NCBI GenBank assembly: GCA_024642005.1
Contig: JAHECA010000007.1
Span: forward strand, 62,001 to 126,000
Reading direction: 5' to 3'
DNA length: 64,000 bases
From: Robiginitalea sp.
GTDB taxonomy: Bacteria > Bacteroidota > Bacteroidia > Flavobacteriales > Flavobacteriaceae
Part shown: piece after piece, positions 41,024-51,880 of the stretch
How the letters are laid out: each line of letters begins with the position of its first letter
How positions within the stretch are numbered: position 1 is the first letter of the stretch
Notes under the pieces: model-generated
What the model was told of the DNA's origin: nothing
Seen by the model: the letters and a program-made list of their open reading frames with translations, nothing else
Databases searched by the model: none
Position numbers and translations under genes: made by a program

Positions 41024-43129
41024 ATGCAGGCCCGGGAACTTCATACGGACATCACCTACCTGAAGGGAGTGGGGCCCGGAAGGGCCCAGCTGCTGGGGCG
41101 CGAACTGGGAATAGCCACCTACCAGGACCTGCTTTACTGCTTTCCGAACCGCTACATCGACAAATCGAGGTTCTACACCATCGCCGAACTGGAACGCAGC
41201 GGGGCCGACGTACAGGTGGTGGGCAAGATCATCCACCTGAAAACGGTTGAACAAAAGCGGGGCAAGCGCCTGGTGGCGACCTTCCGCGACGAAACCGGCG
41301 AGATGGAACTGGTCTGGTTCCGCAGCCAGCAATGGTTCCGCGACCGGCTGAAACTGGGAGAGCCCTATGTGATATTTGGCCGGGCCAATTGGTACAACGG
41401 GCAGTTTTCCATGGCGCATCCCGAAATGGAATTGCTCAGCCGCTTCGAACAGCAGGCGCGCCTGCACATGCAGCCCGTTTATCCGTCCACCGAAAAACTG
41501 GGGCAACAGGGCGTGACCAACCGCCTGATCATCCAGTGGATAGCGCAACTCCTGAAGGAAGTAAGCGACCAGATCGCCGAAACACTACCGGCCAGCCTCA
41601 GGGAAGAACTGGGCCTTGTCGGTAAGCAAGAAGCCCTGATACAAGTCCATTTTCCCGATTCCCAGCATAAACTGGCCCGGGCCCAGGCCCGCCTCAAATT
41701 CGAGGAGCTGTTTTACATCCAGATGGCCCTGCTGCTCAAGCAACAACAGCGCAAGCGCAAGATCAGGGGCTTTGCCTTCGAAAATGTAGGTGACTATTTC
41801 AATGCCTTCTACGAAAACCACCTCCCCTTTGAGCTTACCGACGCCCAGAAGCGGGTCGTGAAGGAAATCCGCGCCGATTTGGGCAGCCGTGCCCAGATGA
41901 ACCGGCTGCTCCAGGGTGATGTGGGTTCGGGCAAAACCATCGTTGCCGTGCTCTGCATGTTGCTGGCCCTTGACAACGGGTACCAGAGCTGCCTGGTGGC
42001 GCCAACCGAGATCCTGGCCCAGCAACACTATCAGGCTGTCAAAGCGCTGGTAGATCCCCTGGGCATACGCGTGGGGCTGCTAACGGGTTCGGTTCGCGAA
42101 AAAGATCGCAAACCCATGCTGGAAGCGCTGGAAAACGGAGAAATGAGCATGCTGATAGGCACGCATGCCATTTTGGAACAACGGGTCAGGTTCCAAAACC
42201 TGGGCCTGGCCATCATTGACGAACAGCACCGCTTCGGGGTGGCCCAGCGTGCCCGCCTCTGGAAAAAGAACGAGAGCCCACCCCACATTTTGGTGATGAC
42301 AGCTACCCCTATTCCGCGCACCCTGGCCATGAGCCTTTATGGCGATCTGGACGTAAGCGTGATCGATGCCCTCCCGCCCGGCCGCAAACCGGTGCGTACG
42401 GTACACCGTTCCGATGCAGACCGCCTGAGGGTCTTTGCCTTCCTGCGCGAAGAAATCGCACGCGGCCGGCAGGTATATGTGGTGTATCCCCTCATCCAGG
42501 AATCGGAGGCCCTGGACTACAAAGACCTTATGGACGGTTTTGAAAGCATCAGCCGCGAATTTCCGCAACCGGAATACCAGGTTTCCATAGTTCACGGACA
42601 GATGAAGCCCGAAGACAAGGAATTCGAAATGCAGCGTTTCGTGAAGGGTCAAACCCAGATTATGGTGGCCACCACGGTAATTGAAGTAGGCGTAGACGTA
42701 CCTAACGCAAGCGTGATGGTGATCGAAAGCGCCGAGCGATTCGGCCTCTCGCAGTTGCATCAACTCAGGGGCCGTGTCGGGCGGGGGGCCGAGCAGAGTT
42801 ACTGTATTCTGATGAGTGGCAAAGCACTTTCAGATGATGCCCGTACCCGCCTGGAGACCATGGTGCGTACCAATGACGGGTTCGAAATTGCCGAAGTAGA
42901 CCTGAAATTACGCGGGCCCGGCGACCTGATGGGCACCCAGCAAAGCGGCCTGCTGAGCCTTCGCATTGCAGACGTGGTGCGCGATCAGGACCTGTTGCGC
43001 ACGGCCCGCCACTATGCCCAGCAATTGCTTAAAGCCGACCCTGAACTGGGAGCCTCCGACCACAAAATTGTGCGGGACAAAATGGCCCGTATGGAGGTCT
43101 TCCGTCAGAAATGGGACTACATAAGCTAA
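41024..43129 (+). CDS. recG: ATP-dependent DNA helicase RecG
   Basis: A 701-residue branch-migration helicase that regresses stalled forks. The N-terminal wedge/OB region begins DITYLKGVGPGRAQLLGRELG. Motor motifs: GDVGSGKT (I), DEQHRFGV (II), TATPIPRTLA (III), ATTVIEVGVDVPNA (V), QLRGRVGRG (VI), and the C-terminal TRAP motif region (DLKLRGPGDLMGTQQSG). Divergent from the aminopeptidase gene. A near-match -7 box (TAATTTAG at 41012) is too close to the ATG to be trusted. Confidence 0.96.
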   Translation: MQARELHTDITYLKGVGPGRAQLLGRELGIATYQDLLYCFPNRYIDKSRFYTIAELERSGADVQVVGKIIHLKTVEQKRGKRLVATFRDETGEMELVWFRSQQWFRDRLKLGEPYVIFGRANWYNGQFSMAHPEMELLSRFEQQARLHMQPVYPSTEKLGQQGVTNRLIIQWIAQLLKEVSDQIAETLPASLREELGLVGKQEALIQVHFPDSQHKLARAQARLKFEELFYIQMALLLKQQQRKRKIRGFAFENVGDYFNAFYENHLPFELTDAQKRVVKEIRADLGSRAQMNRLLQGDVGSGKTIVAVLCMLLALDNGYQSCLVAPTEILAQQHYQAVKALVDPLGIRVGLLTGSVREKDRKPMLEALENGEMSMLIGTHAILEQRVRFQNLGLAIIDEQHRFGVAQRARLWKKNESPPHILVMTATPIPRTLAMSLYGDLDVSVIDALPPGRKPVRTVHRSDADRLRVFAFLREEIARGRQVYVVYPLIQESEALDYKDLMDGFESISREFPQPEYQVSIVHGQMKPEDKEFEMQRFVKGQTQIMVATTVIEVGVDVPNASVMVIESAERFGLSQLHQLRGRVGRGAEQSYCILMSGKALSDDARTRLETMVRTNDGFEIAEVDLKLRGPGDLMGTQQSGLLSLRIADVVRDQDLLRTARHYAQQLLKADPELGASDHKIVRDKMARMEVFRQKWDYIS

Positions 43130-43204
43130 ATGGCCCTGCCAGCGCGGGCATTTTGGGCATCGTAATTTAACGGGGCATCATTTTCAGGATGGAGAGGTGT
43201 AGGC

Positions 43205-43212
43205 TATTTTTG
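43205..43212 (+). promoter_or_regulatory. -7 box for the leu operon (TATTTTTG)
   Basis: Exact TAnnTTTG match 38 bases before the leuC ATG. No leader peptide or attenuator hairpin is visible in the short leader. Confidence 0.55.
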
Positions 43213-43250
43213 TTACCGCTATTCTGGAATCCATTTCAGTTATTTAAACC

Positions 43251-44660
43251 ATGAGCAAAACACTATTCGACAAAGTATGGGACTCCCATGTGGTACGTAA
43301 GATCGAGAACGGTCCGGATGTACTTTTCATCGATCGCCATCTGGTGCATGAGGTTACCAGCCCTGTGGCCTTCCTGGGCCTGAGCAACCGCAACATACCG
43401 GTGCTCTACCCCGAGCGCACCTTCGCCACGGCCGATCACAATACCCCGACACGCAACCAGCACCTGCCGGTGCAGGACCCGCTGTCTGCCAACCAGCTCA
43501 GGGCGCTCGAAAAGAATGCCAGGGATCACGGCATACCCTATTGGGGGCTGGGTCACGAAAAGAATGGAATTGTACACGTCATCGGCCCTGAGAACGGCAT
43601 TACCCTGCCAGGGGCCACCATCGTCTGCGGCGATTCGCACACCTCCACCCACGGGGCATTCGGGGCCATCGCCTTCGGGATCGGCACCTCTGAAGTGGAA
43701 ATGGTTCTGGCTACCCAGTGCATTATGCAGCCCAAGCCCAAGCGGATGCGCATCAGCATCAACGGCAAGCTAAGCCCGGCTGTTACACCAAAAGACGTGG
43801 CTTTGTTCATTATCGCAAAACTGACCACCTCGGGGGCTACCGGCTATTTTGTGGAGTACTCGGGGGAGGTTTTCCGCGATATGTCGATGGAAGGCCGCAT
43901 GACCGTCTGCAACCTGAGTATTGAAATGGGCGCGCGGGGCGGCATGGTTGCCCCCGACGCCAAGACCTTCGCCTATGTGAAAGGCCGGGAATTTGCCCCC
44001 AAAGGGGCAGCCTGGGATGCAGCCATGGCCTACTGGCAAACCCTGCATACCGACCCGGACGCCGTTTTCGACAAGGAATTGCGTTTCGACGGGTCGGAAA
44101 TCGAGCCCATGATTACCTACGGGACCAACCCGGGCATGGGTATGGGAATCGGGCAGAGCATACCGCTAGCCGAAGCTGTGGAAGGCGGGGTGGCCACCTA
44201 CCGGAAGTCGCTTGACTATATGGCCTTTCACGAGGGAGAACCCATGCTGGGCAAGAAGATCGATTTCGTTTTCCTGGGAAGCTGTACCAATGGGCGCATC
44301 GAAGACTTCCGGGCTTTTACACAAATGGTCAAAGGCCGTAAAAAGGCCGATAACGTAACTGCCTGGCTGGTACCCGGCTCACACCAGGTCGAAGCTGCCA
44401 TAAAGGAAGAAGGCCTGCTTGACATTTTGCATGAAGCCGGCTTCGAGCTCAGGGAACCCGGTTGTTCGGCTTGTCTGGCTATGAATGATGACAAAATTCC
44501 GGCAGGCAAATACGCAGTGAGCACCTCTAACCGCAATTTTGAAGGACGTCAGGGCCCCGGTGCCCGCACCCTGCTGGCCAGCCCGCTTGTGGCTGCGGCT
44601 GCTGCCGTAACCGGTAAGGTAACCGATCCCAGGGAATTGCTCACCTTGGAAACAGCGTAA
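43251..44660 (+). CDS. leuC: 3-isopropylmalate dehydratase large subunit
   Basis: A 469-residue aconitase-family subunit binding a 4Fe-4S cluster; with LeuD it isomerises 2- to 3-isopropylmalate. [24 protein letters not shown] and [10 protein letters not shown] carry the cluster cysteines; [11 protein letters not shown] is the C-terminal signature. First gene of leuC-leuD-leuA-like; 84 bases separate it from leuD. Confidence 0.97.
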   Translation: MSKTLFDKVWDSHVVRKIENGPDVLFIDRHLVHEVTSPVAFLGLSNRNIPVLYPERTFATADHNTPTRNQHLPVQDPLSANQLRALEKNARDHGIPYWGLGHEKNGIVHVIGPENGITLPGATIVCGDSHTSTHGAFGAIAFGIGTSEVEMVLATQCIMQPKPKRMRISINGKLSPAVTPKDVALFIIAKLTTSGATGYFVEYSGEVFRDMSMEGRMTVCNLSIEMGARGGMVAPDAKTFAYVKGREFAPKGAAWDAAMAYWQTLHTDPDAVFDKELRFDGSEIEPMITYGTNPGMGMGIGQSIPLAEAVEGGVATYRKSLDYMAFHEGEPMLGKKIDFVFLGSCTNGRIEDFRAFTQMVKGRKKADNVTAWLVPGSHQVEAAIKEEGLLDILHEAGFELREPGCSACLAMNDDKIPAGKYAVSTSNRNFEGRQGPGARTLLASPLVAAAAAVTGKVTDPRELLTLETA

Positions 44661-44744
44661 TTTATCAGTGCAATGCTACCCGGATCGACCCCAAAAGCTG
44701 TCGGTAGGGTAAAATTCCAAAACCATCACATAGAAAGACACATC

Positions 44745-45341
44745 ATGGCATACGATAAGTTTAAAGTTCTGAAAAGCACCGCCGTGCCGATGCCCATCGA
44801 AAATGTAGATACCGACCAGATCATCCCTGCCCGCTTTTTAAAAGCCACCGAACGCAAAGGGTTTGGAGACAACCTTTTCCGCGACTGGCGCTACAATGCA
44901 GACAATACCCCCAAGGAGCAATTTGTGCTGAACAACCCCATTTATCAAGGTAAGATTCTGGTTGGTGGCAAGAACTTCGGCTCGGGCTCTTCCCGTGAAC
45001 ATGCAGCCTGGGCGGTTTACGATTACGGGTTCCGCTGCGTGGTATCGAGCTTTTTCGCCGACATCTTCCGCAACAACTGCCTCAATGTAGGCGTGCTGCC
45101 GGTACAGGTGAGCCCTGCATTTTTGGAGCAGATTTTCGAGGCGATCGAAGCCGACCCCAAAACCGAACTGGTAGTCGACCTGCCCGCCCAGACCATTACC
45201 GTGGTGGCCACCGGTCAAAAAGAAGCGTTCGACATCAACGCGTATAAGAAAGATAACCTGCTGAACGGCTTCGACGATATCGATTACCTGCTGAACATCA
45301 AATCGGACATCAAAATCTTCGCGGGGAATACCCCGCTTTAA
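44745..45341 (+). CDS. leuD: 3-isopropylmalate dehydratase small subunit
   Basis: A 198-residue swivel-domain subunit partnering Leu[16 protein letters not shown] and [13 protein letters not shown] are the family signatures. The start is placed at MAYDKFKVL (44745) because the 24 upstream in-frame residues from 44673 have no family similarity. Confidence 0.96.
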   Translation: MAYDKFKVLKSTAVPMPIENVDTDQIIPARFLKATERKGFGDNLFRDWRYNADNTPKEQFVLNNPIYQGKILVGGKNFGSGSSREHAAWAVYDYGFRCVVSSFFADIFRNNCLNVGVLPVQVSPAFLEQIFEAIEADPKTELVVDLPAQTITVVATGQKEAFDINAYKKDNLLNGFDDIDYLLNIKSDIKIFAGNTPL

Positions 45342-45371
45342 GCCCCCGGCGCATTTGTGCCACCCGGAATC

Positions 45372-46889
45372 ATGGAAAAGCGACGGATCGAAATCATGGA
45401 CACCACCCTGAGGGACGGGGAACAAACCTCGGGGGTTTCCTTTACGGCACCTGAGAAACTCACCCTTGCCAAACTGTTGCTTGAAGAACTGCAGGTAGAC
45501 CGCATCGAGGTTGCCTCTGCCCGGGTTTCGGAAGGGGAGTTCGAATCGGTTCGGCAAATCACAGCCTGGGCCGAATCGGCCGGCAGGATAGCCCAGGTAG
45601 AAGTCCTGACCTTCGTAGACGGGGGCGCCTCCCTGGAATGGATGCAAAAGTCGGGGGCCGTGGTACAGAACCTGCTTACCAAAGGCTCGCTGAACCACCT
45701 CACCTACCAACTGCGGAAAACCCCGCAACAGCACTTCAAAGATATTTCGGGAGTTTTGGCACAGGCTGTTAAACAAGGCGTTACCTCGAATGTATACCTG
45801 GAAGATTGGAGCAACGGCATGCGGAATTCCCCCGAATATGTCTTTGAATTCCTGGATTTTCTGGGTACCCAGCCCGTTGCGCGCATCTTGCTGCCCGATA
45901 CCCTCGGGGTGCTCACCCCTGGGGAAACCTTTGCCTTCCTCGACCAAATCGTAAAACGCTATCCCGCCCTGCATTTCGACTTCCACGGCCACAACGACTA
46001 CGACCTGAGCGTGGCCAACGTGATGGAAGCGGTGCGGGCCGGTGTCAGGGGCCTGCACCTCACCGTAAACGGTATGGGCGAACGGGCCGGCAACGCCCCG
46101 TTAGCCAGTGTGGTGGCGGTACTCAACGATTTCATGCCCGAAGTACAGATCGGGGTAAACGAGAGTTCCCTTTATAAAGTCAGCAAGCTGGTTTCGGCCT
46201 TTACGGGAATCGGCATCCCGGCCAACAAGCCCATCGTGGGCGACAATGTGTTTACCCAGACCGCGGGCATCCACGCCGACGGCGACAATAAAAAGAACCT
46301 CTATTTCAATGACCTGATGCCCGAGCGCTTCGGGAGGAAGCGCAAGTACGCCCTGGGAAAAACTTCCGGCAAGGCCAATATCCAGAAAAACCTGCAGGAA
46401 CTCGGCCTTACCCTGAATGAAGAAGATCTCCAGAAGGTAACGGCCCGGATTATTGAGTTGGGCGACAAGAAGGAAAAAGTGACCCGGGAAGACCTCCCGT
46501 ACATCATTTCGGATGTACTGGGCAGCGACAGCCATGCCCAGAAAGTGTTTATCCGCTCTTACGTGCTCACCCACGCGAAGGGCCTGCAGCCGTCTACCAC
46601 GGTGGCCCTGGAAATCGAAGGAGCCTTGTACGAGGCGCACGCTCAGGGCGACGGGCAGTTCGACGCCTTTATGAACGCACTCCGCAAGGTGTACAAGGGC
46701 CTGAAGGCACCCTTGCCCCTCCTGACCGACTATGCGGTGCGTATCCCCCCGGGTTCCCATTCAGACGCCCTTTGTGAGACCCTGATTACCTGGCGGTTCA
46801 ACGACCGGGAATTCATCACCCGGGGCCTCGATTCAGACCAGACCGTATCGGCCATCAAGGCCACTGAAAAAATGCTTAACCTCTGCTGA
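45372..46889 (+). CDS. 2-isopropylmalate synthase-like enzyme (LeuA/CimA family) with regulatory domain
   Basis: A 505-residue HMGL-like acyltransferase: DTTLRDGEQTSGVSF at the active site, HGHNDYDLSVAN with metal-binding His, GMGERAGNAPL, then a C-terminal LeuA dimer/regulatory domain (about 385-500, including a repeated aromatic-poor beta region). Homologues condense acetyl-CoA with 2-oxoisovalerate (leucine) or pyruvate (citramalate, isoleucine). The LeuCD neighbourhood suits either product. Start set at MEKRRIEIMDTTLRDG (45372). The usual downstream leuB is missing. Confidence 0.85.
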   Translation: MEKRRIEIMDTTLRDGEQTSGVSFTAPEKLTLAKLLLEELQVDRIEVASARVSEGEFESVRQITAWAESAGRIAQVEVLTFVDGGASLEWMQKSGAVVQNLLTKGSLNHLTYQLRKTPQQHFKDISGVLAQAVKQGVTSNVYLEDWSNGMRNSPEYVFEFLDFLGTQPVARILLPDTLGVLTPGETFAFLDQIVKRYPALHFDFHGHNDYDLSVANVMEAVRAGVRGLHLTVNGMGERAGNAPLASVVAVLNDFMPEVQIGVNESSLYKVSKLVSAFTGIGIPANKPIVGDNVFTQTAGIHADGDNKKNLYFNDLMPERFGRKRKYALGKTSGKANIQKNLQELGLTLNEEDLQKVTARIIELGDKKEKVTREDLPYIISDVLGSDSHAQKVFIRSYVLTHAKGLQPSTTVALEIEGALYEAHAQGDGQFDAFMNALRKVYKGLKAPLPLLTDYAVRIPPGSHSDALCETLITWRFNDREFITRGLDSDQTVSAIKATEKMLNLC

Positions 46890-46959
46890 ACCCAGCCGGG
46901 GCTTTGTATTTCCAGAAATCCCTTTTGGGGTACACCCTGCATGGCAAGGTGATCGGGCC

Positions 46960-48132
46960 TCAGCTTCGCCTGCGCCGCTTGTGCAGCCAGATTCCGAGTG
47001 CAATTGCAGCACCCAGGGCTGCCAGGAAAGCCCCTACCCTGCCCGCCGCGACCACCCCGTACCCATAGGCAATTGGCAGGCCAGCCAGGTAAGCCCCATT
47101 GGCGTTGGCAATGTTGAAGGCACTTTGGTTCCATGACGATGCCAGCATTTCTGCCCCCCGGGAAGCATCTATAATGGCCATCTGGATGGGCGCGGCCAGG
47201 GTAAAGGTAACCAGGCCGATGGCGAAGCACAGGAATAAGGCCCAGGCCGGGTCTGTGACCAGGTACGAATTGAGCAGCAGCATGGCACTCATCGCACTCA
47301 TGCCAACCACAATAGCCCGTACCGGGCTGAACCACTCCACCATTTTCGCCCCGAGCATGTTGCCCACTACCATGCCCAGGCCGGCCAGGATCATGGCATA
47401 GCTGACCTGTGCAGGCGCCAGGCCGGTCACTTCGATGAGCAAGGGGGCAATATAGCTGTACCAGGCAAAGAATCCCCCGGTGCCTATGGCTGTAAGGGCG
47501 AGCAATGCCAGGAGATCGCGTTTCTGCAACCGGCTCAGGCCCTGCTTTTCGGTCGGTGACGGGCGGGTCGAGACTTCGGGCATCCAGGCATACAGGCTGG
47601 CAACGGTGAGCATGCCCACCCCGCCGATCAGGGCAAATGACAGGCTCCAATGGAACACATTCCCGATATAAGTACCCAGGGGTACCCCAATTACGTTGGC
47701 CAGGGTAAAACCCACGAACATTTTGGCAATACCCTGGGCTTCGCGCCCTTCCCGGGCCAGTTTTGAGGCAATAACCGCCCCGATCCCAAAGAAAGCCCCA
47801 TGAGGCAGGCCGGATAGAAAACGCAACACCAGCATCAGGCCATAGTTGGTGGCCAGGCCCGATAGGGCATTGAAAACGGTAAACCACACCATGAGGGCCA
47901 GAAGGGCGCGCCTTGATGTCCAGCGGTGGCTTATGCCTGCCAGCAAAGGCGCCCCGATGACCACCCCAAGTGCATAGGCCGAAATAAAATGTCCGGCCTG
48001 GGGAATGCTTACCTGGAGCGACCCGGCCACCCTGGGTAAGATGCCCATGATCACAAATTCGGTCAGCGCTATCCCGAAAGCTCCCATGGCCAGGGCAATC
48101 AGGGCTTTGGTCTGCGCTTGTCTAGCGTGCAT
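46960..48132 (-). CDS. MFS transporter (AraJ/sugar-efflux-like)
   Basis: A 390-residue inner-membrane protein with 12 predicted helices. MFS motif A-like loop GISHRWTSRRALL (about 66-78) and the motif-C-like glycine-rich helix (GFTLANVIGVPLGTYIG) point to the drug:H+ antiporter/arabinose-efflux group. Substrate unknown. It lies between the leu operon (convergent) and the gapN end of the ilv operon on the same strand, 73 bases downstream of gapN; export of an amino acid or metabolite is only a positional guess. Confidence 0.85.
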   Translation of the reverse strand: MHARQAQTKALIALAMGAFGIALTEFVIMGILPRVAGSLQVSIPQAGHFISAYALGVVIGAPLLAGISHRWTSRRALLALMVWFTVFNALSGLATNYGLMLVLRFLSGLPHGAFFGIGAVIASKLAREGREAQGIAKMFVGFTLANVIGVPLGTYIGNVFHWSLSFALIGGVGMLTVASLYAWMPEVSTRPSPTEKQGLSRLQKRDLLALLALTAIGTGGFFAWYSYIAPLLIEVTGLAPAQVSYAMILAGLGMVVGNMLGAKMVEWFSPVRAIVVGMSAMSAMLLLNSYLVTDPAWALFLCFAIGLVTFTLAAPIQMAIIDASRGAEMLASSWNQSAFNIANANGAYLAGLPIAYGYGVVAAGRVGAFLAALGAAIALGIWLHKRRRRS

Positions 48133-48205
48133 AGCAGTTGGGTAAGGCTACCTGCCGGGCAGGCGGCAAGATGTATCTAATACGCCATGCAACGGGGCAA
48201 GGCTT

Positions 48206-49795
48206 TTATAATATGTAATCGGTACTGATGAAATTGGAAGCCTTGGTGTCGAGCAGGTGTTCTACAGTGGCATTGTTCAGCGCATTGTCCTTGAAGGCGA
48301 CAAAGGTCCTGATCGAGAACGAGCGCAGGGCGTCGTGGACACTCAGGGTCGACTGGGCAGAATCTTTGCGGCCGGTGAATGGATACACGTCGGGGCCGCG
48401 CTGACAGGATGAATTCAGGTTCACCCGGCACACCAGGTTCACCAGCGTATCGATCAGGGGAGCCAGCGTATAGACGTCTTTGCCAAAAAGGCTCACCTGT
48501 TGGCCGTAATTGCTCTGAGACATGTCGTCGAGGGGTTGCTCAATATCCGTGAAAGAAAGCACGGGGATTATCGGCCCGAATTGTTCTTCCCGGTACACCC
48601 GCATGTCTTTGGTAACCGGATAGAGTACAGCCGGCCAGATATAGTTCTCGGTGCGCTGCCCGCCTTTCGCATTCAGAATGCGGGCCCCCTTGGCCAGGGC
48701 ATCGTCTATCAGCTCCTGGATGTAGTCGGGTTTGTCGGCCTCCGGAAGGGGGGTAAGCTTAACACCCGGGTCCCAAGGGTTGCCGAATGTCAGGGCATCA
48801 ACTCCATTGCAAAAACGTTCCAAAAAGGCCTCCCTTACCTGCTCGTGCACATAGACTACCTTCAGGGCTGTACAGCGCTGGCCGTTGAAGGAAAGGGTCC
48901 CGGTAAGGCACTCCTGCACCGTCAGATCCATATCGGCATCGGGCAAAATGATGGCCGGGTTTTTGGCCTCCAGCCCAAGTACCAGGCGCAAACGGTTGCT
49001 TTTGGGGTGTTGTTCCTGCAGGGCATTGGCCGATTTGCTGTTCCCGATCAGGGCCAGCACGTCTACCTTGCCGGTTTTTATGATCGGCGCCGCAACGGCG
49101 CGCCCGCGGCCAAACAGAATATTTACCACCCCTTTTGGGAAACTGGTCTGAAAGGCCTCCAGCAGGGGGGTGATGAGCAGCACCCCGTGCTTGGCCGGTT
49201 TGAACAGGGTGGTATTCCCCATAATTATGGCCGGGATCAGCAGGGCAAAGGTCTCGTTAAGCGGGTAATTATACGGCCCCAGACAGAGCACCACCCCAAG
49301 GGGTCCCCTGCGGATGTGCGCATACACCCCGTCGTGCTTGCTGAACTTGGCGCAATTGCGGTCGAGGGTTTTGTACTCCTCAATGGTATCGTAGATGTAT
49401 TCGACAGTCCGGTCGAACTCCTTTTCAGAGTCTGGAAGCGATTTACCGATCTCCCACATCAGCAACCTGACCACTTCTTCCCGTTTCGCCTCCATCTGCC
49501 GCACGAATTTTTCCATACTGGCAATGCGGTCGCGCACCTTCATGGTAGGCCAGGTCCCCCGGCCCTCGTCATAGGCATCCTGGGCCGCTTGCAGGGCTTT
49601 CAGGGCGGCAGCTTCGTCCATGTCGGGGATGCTCCCTAAATGCGTGGGGGCATAGTTTTCAGTAGCCGAAATGGTGGAATATACCTGGGTAACAGGCCCC
49701 TCCCATTTGTGCAATTCGCCCCCGGAAAGGTAGGTGCGCTGGTCGATGGGCGCCTGGAGCCGGTGCGCCTCGGGTATTGGAAATTCAGGTTTCAT
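48206..49795 (-). CDS. gapN: NADP-dependent (non-phosphorylating) glyceraldehyde-3-phosphate dehydrogenase
   Basis: A 529-residue aldehyde dehydrogenase whose sequence closely follows the plant/bacterial GapN type: [21 protein letters not shown], the [10 protein letters not shown] block with catalytic Glu and [10 protein letters not shown] with catalytic Cys. It oxidises glyceraldehyde-3-phosphate directly to 3-phosphoglycerate, making NADPH. It starts 10 bases after ilvC on the same strand, so it is probably the last gene of the ilvDBNC transcript and could supply NADPH for IlvC. Confidence 0.88.
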   Translation of the reverse strand: MKPEFPIPEAHRLQAPIDQRTYLSGGELHKWEGPVTQVYSTISATENYAPTHLGSIPDMDEAAALKALQAAQDAYDEGRGTWPTMKVRDRIASMEKFVRQMEAKREEVVRLLMWEIGKSLPDSEKEFDRTVEYIYDTIEEYKTLDRNCAKFSKHDGVYAHIRRGPLGVVLCLGPYNYPLNETFALLIPAIIMGNTTLFKPAKHGVLLITPLLEAFQTSFPKGVVNILFGRGRAVAAPIIKTGKVDVLALIGNSKSANALQEQHPKSNRLRLVLGLEAKNPAIILPDADMDLTVQECLTGTLSFNGQRCTALKVVYVHEQVREAFLERFCNGVDALTFGNPWDPGVKLTPLPEADKPDYIQELIDDALAKGARILNAKGGQRTENYIWPAVLYPVTKDMRVYREEQFGPIIPVLSFTDIEQPLDDMSQSNYGQQVSLFGKDVYTLAPLIDTLVNLVCRVNLNSSCQRGPDVYPFTGRKDSAQSTLSVHDALRSFSIRTFVAFKDNALNNATVEHLLDTKASNFISTDYIL

Positions 49796-49805
49796 AGGCA
49801 GGGGC

Positions 49806-51281
49806 TTAAACGATGGGCTTCATGGCGGTCATCGATTCCCGCAGGCGGGTTCCGACTACCTCGACAGGGTGCTTGCGCAGCGCCTTGTTTACGGTGATGA
49901 GCTTTGCGTTGTCTACCCCGTTGTCGCGGCCTGCCCCAAAAGCTTCCCCGATTACGTCGGTGCCGATATTCTTCATGAAATCGGCCAGAAGCGGTTTACA
50001 GGCGTGGTCGAAAAGGTAACAGCCGTATTCAGCCGTATCCGAGATGACACGGTTCATTTCGAACAGCTTCTTGCGTGCAATGGTATTGGCGATGAGCGGG
50101 GTTTCATGCAGCGACTCGTAATAAGCCGATTCGCCGATAATGCCCGACTCGATCATCGATTCATAGGCCAGCTCTACCCCGGCCCGCACAAGGGCAACCA
50201 TAAGTACACCCTTGTCGTAGTATTCCTGTTCCTTGATTTTCATCGCACCGGCAGGGGTCTTCTCAAATCGGGTCTCAGCCGTGGCGGCACGCCAGTCGAG
50301 CAGGTTCTTGTCGCCATTGGCCCAGTCTGCCATCATGGTTTTGGAGAAGTGCCCGCTCATGATGTCGTCCATATGCTTGCGGAACAAGGGACGCATGATG
50401 TCTTTCAGCTCTTCCGACAATTCAAAAGCCTTGATCTTGGCCGGGTTGGAAAGCCGGTCCATCATATTGGTGATGCCCCCGTACTTGAGTCCTTCGGTAA
50501 TGGTTTCCCACCCGTACTGGATCAGCTTGGAGGCAAACCCCGGGTCTACCCCTTTTTCGATCATTTTGTCAAAACAGAGGATGGAACCCGTTTGCAGCAA
50601 CCCGCAGAGAATGGTCTGCTCGCCCATCAGGTCCGATTTCACCTCGGCCACAAAGGAAGATTCCAGCACTCCGGCCTTGTCGCCTCCCGTAGCCACGGCA
50701 TACGCCTTGGCCTGGGCGAGACCCTTCCCTTCCGGATCGTTCTCGGGGTGTACGGCGATCAGGGTCGGCACTCCGAAACCGCGCTTGTATTCTTCGCGCA
50801 CCTCAGAGCCCGGGCTCTTCGGGGCCACCATAATAACGGTTATGTCTTTGCGCACCTGCATGCCTTCTTCCACGATATTGAATCCGTGCGAATACGAGAG
50901 GGTGGAGCCTTTTTTCATAAGCGGCATTACACTGCCCACCACTTTGGTGTGTTGTTTGTCGGGGGTGAGGTTAATGACCAGATCGGCGCTGGGGATCAGC
51001 TCTTCGTAGGTTCCCACCTTGAAACCATTTTCAGTGGCATTGACGTACGAAGCCCTTTTTTCCTTGATGGCAGCCTCGCGCAGGGTATAGGAGATATCCA
51101 GGCCGGAATCGCGCATGTTCAGCCCCTGGTTGAGCCCCTGGGCCCCGCATCCTATAATAACTACCTTCTTGCCTTTGAGGGCCTCTACCCCGTCGGAGAA
51201 TTCGGCAGCCTCCATAAAGCGGCATTTTCCCAGTTGCTGGAGTTGTTCACGAAGGGAAAGCGTATTGAAATAATTGCTCAT
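49806..51281 (-). CDS. ilvC: Ketol-acid reductoisomerase (long, class II)
   Basis: A 491-residue NADPH-dependent enzyme converting acetolactate/acetohydroxybutyrate to dihydroxy acids. The length matches the E. coli class II form with duplicated C-terminal knotted domain. [17 protein letters not shown] is the dinucleotide loop; [11 protein letters not shown] and the later [12 protein letters not shown] are metal-site segments. The frame extends upstream to 51374 but the protein starts at [11 protein letters not shown] (51281), 31 bases after ilvN. Confidence 0.96.
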   Translation of the reverse strand: MSNYFNTLSLREQLQQLGKCRFMEAAEFSDGVEALKGKKVVIIGCGAQGLNQGLNMRDSGLDISYTLREAAIKEKRASYVNATENGFKVGTYEELIPSADLVINLTPDKQHTKVVGSVMPLMKKGSTLSYSHGFNIVEEGMQVRKDITVIMVAPKSPGSEVREEYKRGFGVPTLIAVHPENDPEGKGLAQAKAYAVATGGDKAGVLESSFVAEVKSDLMGEQTILCGLLQTGSILCFDKMIEKGVDPGFASKLIQYGWETITEGLKYGGITNMMDRLSNPAKIKAFELSEELKDIMRPLFRKHMDDIMSGHFSKTMMADWANGDKNLLDWRAATAETRFEKTPAGAMKIKEQEYYDKGVLMVALVRAGVELAYESMIESGIIGESAYYESLHETPLIANTIARKKLFEMNRVISDTAEYGCYLFDHACKPLLADFMKNIGTDVIGEAFGAGRDNGVDNAKLITVNKALRKHPVEVVGTRLRESMTAMKPIV

Positions 51282-51312
51282 AATACAGTGTTCTGGTTGT
51301 GCTTTAATTGGT

Positions 51313-51840
51313 TTATGCTTGTTGGAATTCGGCCAGCAGAGCCGAGATGGGCATCTCGGCCTTGGTAACGGCAATACGGCCGCTGCGCACGAACTGCATG
51401 ATGCCGAAAGGCTCCAGTTCGTGGTACATCTGGTCTATTTCATGACGGCGGCCCGTTTTGGCCAGAACAAAGAATTCGCGGCTTACGGTCACGATCTGTG
51501 CATGGCTGTCTTTTATGATATTCTGAATCTGACGCTCATCGAACAAGAGGTGAGAGCCGATCTTGAACAGGGCCGATTCCTGGTATATGGTCTCGTCGTC
51601 GGTATGGTAAAACGCCTTGATCACTTCGATCTGTTTTTCGATCTGGGAGACGATATGCCGGGTCCAGTCTTCGGTGGTATTCACCACAATGGTGAATTTT
51701 GAAATGCCTTCAATTTCTGATTTAGAGACGTTTAAACTTTCAACATTAATGTGTCTCTTTAAGAATATTCCGGAGATGCGGTTGAGCAACCCAACCTGGT
51801 TTTCCGAATAAACCGAAATGGTAAACCACTGATTTTCCAT
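51313..51840 (-). CDS. ilvN: Acetolactate synthase small subunit
   Basis: A 175-residue regulatory subunit. The N-terminal ACT domain ([22 protein letters not shown]) binds branched-chain amino acids for feedback control; residues about 85-175 are the ALS_ss C domain. Start at MENQWFTIS (51840). It lies between ilvB and ilvC. Confidence 0.95.
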   Translation of the reverse strand: MENQWFTISVYSENQVGLLNRISGIFLKRHINVESLNVSKSEIEGISKFTIVVNTTEDWTRHIVSQIEKQIEVIKAFYHTDDETIYQESALFKIGSHLLFDERQIQNIIKDSHAQIVTVSREFFVLAKTGRRHEIDQMYHELEPFGIMQFVRSGRIAVTKAEMPISALLAEFQQA

Positions 51841-51880
51841 ACTTCTTGTGGGCAACCTGCGCCGCCCGGTTTTTGTGTTC

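Noticed and set aside
44838-46058. 406-codon open frame antisense to leuD and the leuA-like gene
   Set aside because: It spans two real genes and an intergenic gap on the opposite strand, with no family similarity.
48151-48163. CCTGCC-G-GGCAGG palindrome near the MFS gene start
   Set aside because: The single-base centre cannot form a proper loop, no T-run or promoter context, and a single copy.
48500-51368. Long open frames antisense to gapN and ilvC (48500-49639, 49734-51368)
   Set aside because: Same shadow effect; the translated sequences have no protein-like motifs.
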